DNA from: an uncultured Collinsella sp.
GTDB taxonomy: Bacteria; Actinomycetota; Coriobacteriia; Coriobacteriales; Coriobacteriaceae
Assembly: GCA_958405195.1 (NCBI GenBank)
Contig: CATYDM010000058.1
Location: 1 to 8,755 of the forward strand
Direction: 5' to 3'
DNA length: 8,755 nt
The notes beneath the pieces are model-generated. The model was not told where the DNA came from. It was given only the letters and a program-made list of their open reading frames with translations, and did no database searches. This document shows, piece by piece, positions 1 to 5,183 of this stretch. Each line of letters begins with the position of its first letter. Positions within the stretch are counted from its first letter, which is position 1. The translations under genes and the position numbers were made by a program.

Positions 1-32
1 AAAAATAATCACCAGACAGTTAGGAGCCAATG

Positions 33-401
33 ATGAAAAAGGTTGCTTATTTACTCGCCGTCTGCCTTGTTGGGTTATCGTGCATGACCGCGCAGCCCGC
101 CTTCGCAGCAGAAACCCATTCCTCTATCATTTCACCAGTTGCCGAAAGTCGTTCAATCTACACCGCCGAAACCACCCTCGCCTATTCGAACGGCGTCAGG
201 CTCCATGTTACTTACACTGTTAACGATACCTATGGAACGATAACAGGCATCAAATCCATAAAGAACTGGACCTCCAATTCTCGAGTAAGCAACATCAGCT
301 GGACTTATAGATACGGACTCAGCAACGGAAGCGTCGTCGTAACTGTTACTTACTATTACAACGGCAGTTGGCATTCTGAAGCAAGAACTATCTATGCTTA
401 G
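33..401 (+). CDS. small secreted protein of unknown function
   Basis: A 122-residue protein that I cannot assign to a family. Two ATGs are adjacent (30 and 33). AGGAG at 22-26 lies 3 bases from the first and 6 from the second, so I chose 33; the difference is one residue. The N-terminus is a classic Sec signal peptide: Lys-Lys, a hydrophobic core (YLLAVCLVGL) and an AFA-AE type I cleavage site near residue 25. That leaves about 97 mature residues with no cysteine, rich in Ser, Thr, Asn and Tyr, with alternating patterns such as VTYTV and VVVTVTYYY that suggest a beta-sheet fold. It has no membrane anchor and no sortase motif. A strong terminator follows at once, so it can be made separately from the downstream membrane protein and regulator. 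The DNA is AT-richer than the rest (about 43-47% GC in two 60-base samples), consistent with transfer. An antimicrobial or surface-acting role is speculation from context. Confidence 0.7.
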   Translation: MKKVAYLLAVCLVGLSCMTAQPAFAAETHSSIISPVAESRSIYTAETTLAYSNGVRLHVTYTVNDTYGTITGIKSIKNWTSNSRVSNISWTYRYGLSNGSVVVTVTYYYNGSWHSEARTIYA

Positions 402-409
402 GATTTTTT

Positions 410-435
410 GGCTGCGGCATTGCCGCAGCCTTTTT
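410..435 (+). terminator. intrinsic terminator after the secreted-protein gene
   Basis: GGCTGCGGC (410-418) and GCCGCAGCC (422-430) form a perfect 9-bp stem around an ATT loop, followed by TTTTT (431-435). It starts 9 bases after the stop codon. Its T-tract ends only 10 bases before the next ATG, so the downstream gene depends on readthrough or on a promoter inside the first gene. Confidence 0.85.
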
Positions 436-445
436 GGGGTTAATT

Positions 446-967
446 ATGGAAAGCTCAGATAAACGATGCTGTTTTAGCAATGTGATGTTGCTCGCCACTT
501 TGTCTGTCGCAGCAATCATGGCGGCCTTCTCAGCGTTCAGCGTTGCCAACGAGGCGCGGGAGGTGCTCTTTGCACCCACTCCCTTCTATATTAATGGTGA
601 GTCCATTCCGAGCGCCGTCCTTACCGCACTTGCCATCCGCGATGTTCTGGCCCTGGCGCTCTCAATCGCATGCCTGATTGTCTACTTGAACTTCTGCTTT
701 GACGTCGTCAGTACTCAGTCGATATTCACGCGAAAACAATGCCGGCGTTTTCTGGTTGTTGGGCTTCTGCTGCTCATTTCTTCAATTGTCTCGATTACCT
801 TCGATAACCTGTGTGCCGTCCAGCTCCCCAACGACGTCAGTATTACTGCAATTGGTATCTTTGGTTTTAACGCTTGGACACTGGTTCTCGCTTTGTTTGC
901 GCTATCCCTTTCGGCTATCTTTGAGTACGGGCGACTCTTGCAGTCGGACGTTGACGCCATTATTTAG
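446..967 (+). CDS. four-helix membrane protein, DUF2975-like
   Basis: A 173-residue integral membrane protein. Hydrophobic segments lie at about residues 12-33, 57-82, 102-119 and 133-159. The basic stretch between helices 2 and 3 (IFTRKQCRRF, about 93-102) matches the position and character of the conserved loop in DUF2975 proteins. The strongest support is the next gene, a short Cro/CI-type regulator, which is the usual partner of DUF2975 in Firmicutes and Actinobacteria. The function of the family is not established. I chose ATG at 446, preceded by GGGG at 436-439 as a weak ribosome site. The in-frame TTG at 434 lies inside the T-tract of the terminator and is unlikely. The stop codon lies 12 bases before the next ATG, so the two genes are probably co-transcribed. 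By analogy with other secreted protein/membrane protein/regulator trios it could be an immunity or sensing partner, which is inference. Confidence 0.7.
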   Translation: MESSDKRCCFSNVMLLATLSVAAIMAAFSAFSVANEAREVLFAPTPFYINGESIPSAVLTALAIRDVLALALSIACLIVYLNFCFDVVSTQSIFTRKQCRRFLVVGLLLLISSIVSITFDNLCAVQLPNDVSITAIGIFGFNAWTLVLALFALSLSAIFEYGRLLQSDVDAII

Positions 968-979
968 AAGGAGGGCAGC

Positions 980-1231
980 ATGCCAATCGTCATGAGACTC
1001 GATCGCGTCATGGCGGATCGCAAAATGTCCTCTCAAGAACTTGCCGACATTATCGGCATCTCGCCCGTTAACGTTTCGCGCATTAAAACGGGGCGGCTCA
1101 AGGGCATTCGCTTTTCGACGTTGACCGCGATGTGCGAGGCACTTCACTGCAAACCTGGCGACATCATTGACTGGATGTCAGACGAAGAGTACATCGAGGC
1201 ATTTGGAAGCCTTCCCAGCGACGAAGACTAA
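980..1231 (+). CDS. Cro/CI (XRE) family transcriptional regulator, YozG-like
   Basis: An 83-residue DNA-binding protein that is essentially one helix-turn-helix domain. Residues 1-10 form the first helix. SSQELADIIGISPVNVSRIK (about 17-36) is the HTH, with the recognition helix around SPVNVSRIKTG. The following GIRFSTLTAMCEALHCKPGDIIDW block is the typical tail of small HTH_26/YozG-type regulators. These usually sit next to a DUF2975 membrane protein, as here, and are presumed to control that operon. A strong Shine-Dalgarno (AAGGAGG, 968-974) lies 5 bases before the ATG and overlaps the end of the upstream gene's region, which indicates translation from the same mRNA. There is no effector domain, so any signal must come through a partner or through autoregulation. 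The acidic tail (DEEYIEAFGSLPSDED) is a small lineage-specific extension. Confidence 0.85.
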   Translation: MPIVMRLDRVMADRKMSSQELADIIGISPVNVSRIKTGRLKGIRFSTLTAMCEALHCKPGDIIDWMSDEEYIEAFGSLPSDED

Positions 1232-1238
1232 CCAAAAT

Positions 1239-1267
1239 GATCCGTTTTCCTCCATCCCCAACGGATC
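1239..1267. repeat. short inverted repeat in the convergent gap
   Basis: GATCCGTT (1239-1246) and AACGGATC (1260-1267) form a perfect 8-bp stem with a 13-base loop. There is no T-run on the + strand. On the - strand ATTTTGG follows, so it could be a weak back-up terminator for the protease gene or act for the regulator gene without a T-tract. Confidence 0.4.
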
Positions 1268-1273
1268 GATGAG

Positions 1274-1314
1274 AAAAGAGGGGGCTGTCCCGCATTGACG
1301 GGACAGCCCCCTCT
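1274..1314 (-). terminator. intrinsic terminator of the HtrA-like protease gene
   Basis: Perfect 16-bp stem: AGAGGGGGCTGTCCCG (1277-1292) against CGGGACAGCCCCCTCT (1299-1314), with a 6-base loop. On the - strand it is followed by TTTT (complement of 1274-1277). It begins 22 bases after the protease stop codon. The CTGTCCC core recalls a repeated intergenic palindrome seen again at 2962-2994. Confidence 0.85.
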
Positions 1315-1335
1315 GGCATCGGTATGTGCGGCTCG

Positions 1336-2790
1336 TTAGTAGCCCTGGCCGTAGCCCTGGCCCTGCTGGCCCAGCAGCTCCTCCAGATACTGGCGCAACT
1401 GCTCGTCAGTAATGCCGCCGTTGCCGGTGTCGGTCGCGCTGTCGTCCTGCTGCTGGCTCTGCAGCTCCTCGTCAGAGCCCAGCTCAACCGTGACCTTCTT
1501 CTCTTCCTTGCCGCGCATGAGCGTGATCTCGACCTTCTCGCCCACCTCGTGGCTGCGCAGAGCGATGATCAGGCCATCGGCGCTCGTAATCTCATCGTCG
1601 CCCAGCTTGGTAATGACATCGCCCTCTTGGATGCCGGCCTTGGCAGCGGGACCGTCCTCGACGACGCTTGCCACGTAGGCGCCGCTATCGGTGCTGAGCT
1701 TGTTGGTACGGGCATTGAGCGCATTGACGCTCGAAAGCGTGGCGCCCAGGTACGGATGAACCGGCGTCTTGCCGTCGATGATCTGGTCGGCAATGTTCTT
1801 GGCGTAGTTAACGGGAATAGCAAAGCCCACGCCCGAGCTGGAGCCCGAATAGCTCTCGATGAGCGAATTAATGCCCACAAGCTCGCCATTGTCGTTAACG
1901 AGCGCGCCGCCGGAGTTGCCCGGGTTGATGGCGGCATCGGTCTGAATCATGTTGGCATAGATAGTGTTGCCGCTGGTAGAGCTCATGGCCGTGGAGCGGT
2001 AGAGCGCCGACACGATACCCGTGGAGACAGACTGCTCGTTGCCGAACGGCGAGCCGATCGCCATGACCCACTCGCCAACGTTGAGCTTGAAGGAGTCGCC
2101 AATTTCGATCGGCGTAAGCTTGGAGGCGTCGGCGTCCTTGAGCTTGATGACGGCCAGGTCGCTCGAGGCGTCGTTGCCCACGAACTCGGCCTCATAGGTG
2201 GTGCCGTCGTCCATGGTCACCACGTACTGGTCGTAACCATCGACCACGTGGTTGTTGGTGAGGATGTGGCCCTCGGTATCGAGCACCACGCCCGAACCGA
2301 CGCTGCCCGAACTATCCGACTCGTCGGCAGACTGCGAAAGCGAGCCATTCTGGCTGCCGCTCGAAGTGGCGGTAATGGAAACCACGGAGGGCAATGCCTT
2401 GGCAGAAACGGCCTCGGCCAGCGTGGTGTCCTCGGAATCAATCGTAATCTTTTGCGTCGACGAACCCGAAGCACCCGCCGTCACGGCATTCTTGCCGCCA
2501 CCGATATCGAGCGTACCGCTCATAATGAGCGCGATGACCAGCAGGGCGCCGCAGGCACAGCCGGCGAGTGCCGTAATAAAGATCGGCAGCTTTTTGGTCT
2601 TGGTCTTGACCACTGTGTGCTTGTTCACGACCTGCGCACCGCCCAGCGGCTTGCCGGTCTGCGTGTCGTAGGCCTGCACATAGGGAATGTTGCTGTCGGC
2701 AGGCGTCGACTCCACCTGCACACGCGGCTGCTGCTGCGTCTCGCCGGCGTGGCCCGCATCCTGGGGACGCTGGGAATCGTACTCGCTCAT
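1336..2790 (-). CDS. htrA: HtrA/DegP-like membrane-anchored serine protease with PDZ domain
   Basis: A 484-residue S1C protease that degrades or refolds damaged proteins outside the membrane. Residues 1-67 are a polar, Gln-rich cytoplasmic region ending in KTKTKK. Residues 69-92 are one transmembrane helix, followed by a low-complexity linker. The chymotrypsin-like domain (about 125-340) shows all three catalytic residues: His181 (LTNNHVVDG), Asp211 (SSDLAVIKL) and Ser293 (NPGNSGGALV). A PDZ domain covers about 345-437 (HPYLGA; GPAAKAGIQEGDVITKLG). The tail after 440 is Gln/Asp-rich and ends in a Gln-Gly-Tyr repeat. The layout is that of Gram-positive and actinobacterial HtrA: N-in anchor, protease outside, one PDZ. 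I chose ATG at 2790, which has AAAGGA 8 bases upstream; a start 39 bases earlier is possible but lacks such a site. The gene stands alone, with a hairpin on each side. Confidence 0.93.
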   Translation of the reverse strand: MSEYDSQRPQDAGHAGETQQQPRVQVESTPADSNIPYVQAYDTQTGKPLGGAQVVNKHTVVKTKTKKLPIFITALAGCACGALLVIALIMSGTLDIGGGKNAVTAGASGSSTQKITIDSEDTTLAEAVSAKALPSVVSITATSSGSQNGSLSQSADESDSSGSVGSGVVLDTEGHILTNNHVVDGYDQYVVTMDDGTTYEAEFVGNDASSDLAVIKLKDADASKLTPIEIGDSFKLNVGEWVMAIGSPFGNEQSVSTGIVSALYRSTAMSSTSGNTIYANMIQTDAAINPGNSGGALVNDNGELVGINSLIESYSGSSSGVGFAIPVNYAKNIADQIIDGKTPVHPYLGATLSSVNALNARTNKLSTDSGAYVASVVEDGPAAKAGIQEGDVITKLGDDEITSADGLIIALRSHEVGEKVEITLMRGKEEKKVTVELGSDEELQSQQQDDSATDTGNGGITDEQLRQYLEELLGQQGQGYGQGY

Positions 2791-2814
2791 AGCTGCGATC
2801 CTTTCGTCAAATAA

Positions 2815-2843
2815 CCAAAGGCCCGCCAAACATGTGGCGGGCC
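2815..2843 (-). terminator. hairpin just upstream of the protease gene, possible weak terminator
   Basis: GGCCCGCC (2820-2827) pairs with GGCGGGCC (2836-2843), extended by one A-T pair, with a 6-base loop. On the - strand it is followed by TTTGGTTATTT, a broken T-tract. It lies about 30 bases upstream of the protease ATG. It may be a second terminator for the upstream operon, or a structure in the protease leader if the promoter lies further upstream. I cannot decide from sequence. Confidence 0.4.
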
Positions 2844-2923
2844 ATCATTGCTCACGTTGAGTTGTACCCCAATATGCGGGCGAACGTGTATGAGAACGCA
2901 ATCTTTTAGGAAGGCTTAAGTTC

Positions 2924-2958
2924 TGCCGCAGACCCGAAAGGAACCCGCATCTGCGGCA
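2924..2958. repeat. inverted repeat between the regulator and protease genes
   Basis: TGCCGCAGA (2924-2932) and TCTGCGGCA (2950-2958) form a perfect 9-bp stem with a 17-base loop. There is no T-tract on either side except the TTTT shared with the neighbouring terminator. Its role is unknown. The 2791-2998 gap otherwise holds no gene, and I see no convincing promoter for the protease gene in it. Confidence 0.45.
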
Positions 2959-2994
2959 AAACCACCACGAAGGTGCCTGTCCCCTTTGTGGTGG
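2958..2994 (-). terminator. REP-like palindrome acting as terminator of the GS-like/GlnR-like operon
   Basis: On the - strand, CCACCACAAAGG pairs with CCTTCGTGGTGG (12 bp with one G-T pair; + strand arms 2962-2973 and 2983-2994) around a 9-base loop, followed by TTTT (complement of 2958-2961). It starts 4 bases after the stop codon of the regulator gene. The loop and flank contain GGGGACAGGCACC, a motif I associate with dispersed intergenic palindromes; that association is from memory. Confidence 0.8.
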
Positions 2995-2998
2995 AAAT

Positions 2999-3661
2999 CT
3001 AGTCCTTAAACAGATAACCCACGCCACGGACGGTGGTGATATGTGCTGCGATCTGCGGGCCCACCTTGGAACGGATGCGTCGAATGTGCACGTCGACGGT
3101 GCGCGTGCCGCCGCAGTACTCAAAGCCCCACACGCGGTGCAGCAGCACCTCGCGGCTGTAGGCACGGTTGGGGTGCGTCGCCAAAAAGCTCAGCAGCGAG
3201 TACTCCATCAGCGTCAGGTCGATGGGCTCATCATCGAGCGTCACCTGATAGGTGGCCAGGTTAATCTCGAGGTTATCGATGTTGAGCACATCGTCGGCGG
3301 TGACGGTCTCCTCCTCGCCCATCAGGCGCTGTGCGCGAGCCTTGAGTTCGTTGGGCGTCGCCGTAGGGCATACAAAGTCGGCATGCGCGTGATTCGGCAG
3401 GCGCAGGGTGCCGAGCGCCTCGTCGTCGACGATCACCAACATGGGGACGCCGCCACGATCGTCAAGCCACTTGGCAATCTGATCGATGCGGTCGCTGCGG
3501 ATGCCGTCGGAATCGAGGATCAGCAGGTCAAAGTCGTGCGCCGCAGTCGGCGAATCGGGGGTAGCCAGGCTCACCTCGACACCCAGGGTGGTCGTCAAGC
3601 TGCGGGCAAACTCGTGGAAGCGCGTCGTGCGCGCCATGAACAGGGCACTCTTTTCGGACAT
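2999..3661 (-). CDS. OmpR-family orphan response regulator, GlnR-like
   Basis: A 220-residue two-domain regulator. The C-terminal half (about 125-219) is a canonical OmpR/PhoB winged helix: IDLTLMEYSLLSFLATH, then REVLLHRVWGFEYCGGTRTVDVHIRR and the final TVRGVGYLF wing. The GGTRTVDVH stretch and its surroundings closely resemble actinomycete GlnR, the global nitrogen regulator. The receiver half is degenerate. Asp50 (LLILD) is kept, but the N-terminal acidic pair is absent (ALFMARTT replaces the usual VVDDE-type segment), and the conserved lysine after strand 5 is a proline (FVCPTATPNEL). GlnR has exactly this feature: Asp50 present, phosphorylation pocket otherwise lost, working as an unphosphorylated dimer. 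No histidine kinase gene is nearby. The start at 3661 has GGAGG 5 bases upstream; an in-frame start at 3745 would overlap the synthetase gene. It is the second gene of a - strand pair, 50 bases behind the GS homologue, which supports a nitrogen role. Confidence 0.85.
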   Translation of the reverse strand: MSEKSALFMARTTRFHEFARSLTTTLGVEVSLATPDSPTAAHDFDLLILDSDGIRSDRIDQIAKWLDDRGGVPMLVIVDDEALGTLRLPNHAHADFVCPTATPNELKARAQRLMGEEETVTADDVLNIDNLEINLATYQVTLDDEPIDLTLMEYSLLSFLATHPNRAYSREVLLHRVWGFEYCGGTRTVDVHIRRIRSKVGPQIAAHITTVRGVGYLFKD

Positions 3662-3711
3662 ATCGGCCTCCAAGGAAATGAGCTCAATCGTACTGGAACA
3701 AGCCAGCGCGA

Positions 3712-5049
3712 TTAGGAGTTCGCCAGGTAGTGCTTGATCTCCCACTCGGTGATCGTAGACTCAAACTTATGCCACTCGTCGCGCTTCTTTTTGAGGAAGA
3801 AGCTATGGATATGCTCGCCGAGGGCATCCTTCATAAACTGCGAGTCCTCAAACACGTCGAGCGCCTCTTTGAGCGAACGCGGCAGCGGCGTGTAGCCGGC
3901 CTCGACCATCTGGCGGTCGGTGAGCTTGAGCGTCTCGGCCGTTGCCTCGGGCGGGAGCTCCAGCTTGCGCTCGATGCCGTCCAGACCAGCCGCCAGCGTG
4001 ACGGCGTTGACCAGGTACGGGTTGGCCATGGGGTCGGGGCTGCGAAGCTCGATGCGCGTGGACAGCTGCTTGCCGGGCTTGTAGACCGGGATGCGGACCA
4101 TACTCGCGCGGTTGCGCAGGCCCCACGTGGCGTACTGCGGCACGGAGTCGCCGCCCGTGGTGATGCGCTTGTACGAGTTGACCGTGGGGTTGGTGATGGC
4201 GCTAATCTCGCGGGCATGCGCCAGGATGCCGGCCATGTAGTGCTTGGCGACGTCGGAAAGATGGTACTTCTCGTCGTCCTCGCCCCAAAAGACGTTGTTG
4301 CCGTCGTGGTCGAATAGCGACTGGCACAGGAACATAGCGCTGCCGTCCTCGCCCGCCAACGGCTTGGGCATAAAGGAGGCGTGGCAACCGCTCTCGTAGG
4401 CCTGCTGCTTAATGATGAGCTTGGCCGTGGTGATGGCGTCGGACATGCTCAGGGCCTCGGCGTGGCGCAGGCTCATGCCGTGCTGTGAGCGGCCGGCGGC
4501 GTGGAAGGTGTACTCCACGGGCACGGACATCTTCTCGAGCGTGAGGACTGTGTTGCGACGCAGGTCGCGAGCGGCATCGCTCACCGAAAGATCGAAGTAG
4601 CCCACGTTGTCGAGCGGCTCGGGGGTGTGCTCGTCGGGGAAATAGTAATACTCCAGCTCGGCGCCCACGTTGAGCAGATAGCCGGCCTTCTCGGCCTTGT
4701 AGAACATGCGGCGCAGGGCATCGCGCGGGTCGCCGGCAAACGGCTTGCGATCGGGAGTGTACACGTCACAGAACACGCGGGCGACGCCGTTGTGACTCGG
4801 ACGCCACGGCAGAATCTGAAAGGTCGAAGCATCGGGAAACGCGAGCATGTCGGCTTCCTCGGGCGTGGCAAAGCCCTCGATGGCCGAGCCGTCAAAGCCA
4901 ATACCCTCCTCAAAAGCGACCTCGAGGTCCTCGGGGCTAATGGCAAAGTTCTTGAGGCGGCCGAGAATGTCGACAAACCACAGACGCACAAAGCGGATGT
5001 CACGCTGCTCTACGGAGCGGAGTACGTAATCGATGTTCTGCTGGTTCAT
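3712..5049 (-). CDS. glnA: glutamine synthetase type I homologue with altered active site
   Basis: A 445-residue protein, the length of short type I (alpha) glutamine synthetases, which make glutamine from glutamate, ammonia and ATP as dodecamers. The N-terminal beta-grasp domain (about 1-100, with GIGFDGSAIEGF at 50-60) and the catalytic domain are full length and in frame. By eye alignment with Bacillus and E. coli enzymes, these residues are kept: latch Asp53, Glu131 and Glu133, Arg295, Arg314, Glu334 and Arg336. Key ligands are replaced: E. coli Glu212 is Ala184, Glu220 is Gly191, His269 is Phe240 and His271 is Cys242. The flap Glu327 is Asp301 with a one-residue insertion. The feedback Arg62 of Bacillus GS is Ala61. 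There is no adenylylation Tyr-containing loop. So three of six metal ligands are gone and synthesis of glutamine is doubtful. GGGGAG sits 4 bases before the ATG. It leads the operon with the GlnR-like gene, and a GlnR-box-like site lies upstream. The symbol marks family membership only. Confidence 0.9.
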   Translation of the reverse strand: MNQQNIDYVLRSVEQRDIRFVRLWFVDILGRLKNFAISPEDLEVAFEEGIGFDGSAIEGFATPEEADMLAFPDASTFQILPWRPSHNGVARVFCDVYTPDRKPFAGDPRDALRRMFYKAEKAGYLLNVGAELEYYYFPDEHTPEPLDNVGYFDLSVSDAARDLRRNTVLTLEKMSVPVEYTFHAAGRSQHGMSLRHAEALSMSDAITTAKLIIKQQAYESGCHASFMPKPLAGEDGSAMFLCQSLFDHDGNNVFWGEDDEKYHLSDVAKHYMAGILAHAREISAITNPTVNSYKRITTGGDSVPQYATWGLRNRASMVRIPVYKPGKQLSTRIELRSPDPMANPYLVNAVTLAAGLDGIERKLELPPEATAETLKLTDRQMVEAGYTPLPRSLKEALDVFEDSQFMKDALGEHIHSFFLKKKRDEWHKFESTITEWEIKHYLANS

Positions 5050-5084
5050 GTCGCTCCCCTTTCTTTCGGGCGGGTTTCGACTGG

Positions 5085-5090
5085 TCTATA
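5085..5090 (-). promoter_or_regulatory. candidate -10 box for the GS-like/GlnR-like operon
   Basis: TATAGA on the - strand (4 of 6 to TATAAT), 35 bases upstream of the ATG. No good -35 hexamer lies at 16-18 bases. The GlnR-box-like site occupies the region just upstream instead, as expected of an activator-dependent promoter. TAGTAT at 5097-5102 is an alternative -10. Both are weak calls. Confidence 0.3.
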
Positions 5091-5114
5091 TCGCAGATAC
5101 TATCGCAGAAAAAT

Positions 5115-5130
5115 GTTTCCGCAGGGTTAA
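5115..5130 (-). promoter_or_regulatory. GlnR-box-like site upstream of the GS homologue
   Basis: On the - strand the site reads TTAAC-CCTGCG-GAAAC. The actinobacterial GlnR consensus is gTnAC-n6-GaAAC (AC-n9-AC), so only the first base differs. It is centred about 73 bases upstream of the ATG and about 44 bases upstream of the start point implied by the -10-like TATAGA. That is where a regulator would contact polymerase. I saw only one half-site pair, not the tandem pairs of strong Streptomyces sites. Confidence 0.5.
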
Positions 5131-5183
5131 AGCGTATCAAGCGCTCAAAAAACGTGCGCGAACAGGCAGTTGCGAACGAGCGG

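Noticed and set aside
33..110. Lipoprotein signal with Cys in the GLSC context of the small secreted protein
   Set aside because: The residues before the Cys do not fit a lipobox, and a clean AFA-AE type I cleavage site follows.
434..448. TTG at 434 as start of the DUF2975-like gene
   Set aside because: It lies inside the terminator T-tract and has no ribosome site; ATG at 446 is the better start.
1324..2814. 496-residue open frame on the + strand opposite the protease gene
   Set aside because: It mirrors the HtrA gene almost end to end, has no ribosome site, and reads as low-complexity Arg/Ala/Gly/Val. The opposite strand carries an intact catalytic triad, so this is a composition artefact of GC-rich codons.
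3659..3745. Long N-terminal extension of the GlnR-like regulator starting at 3745
   Set aside because: It would overlap the end of the GS-like gene; ATG 3661 has GGAGG at ideal spacing and gives a normal receiver-domain length.
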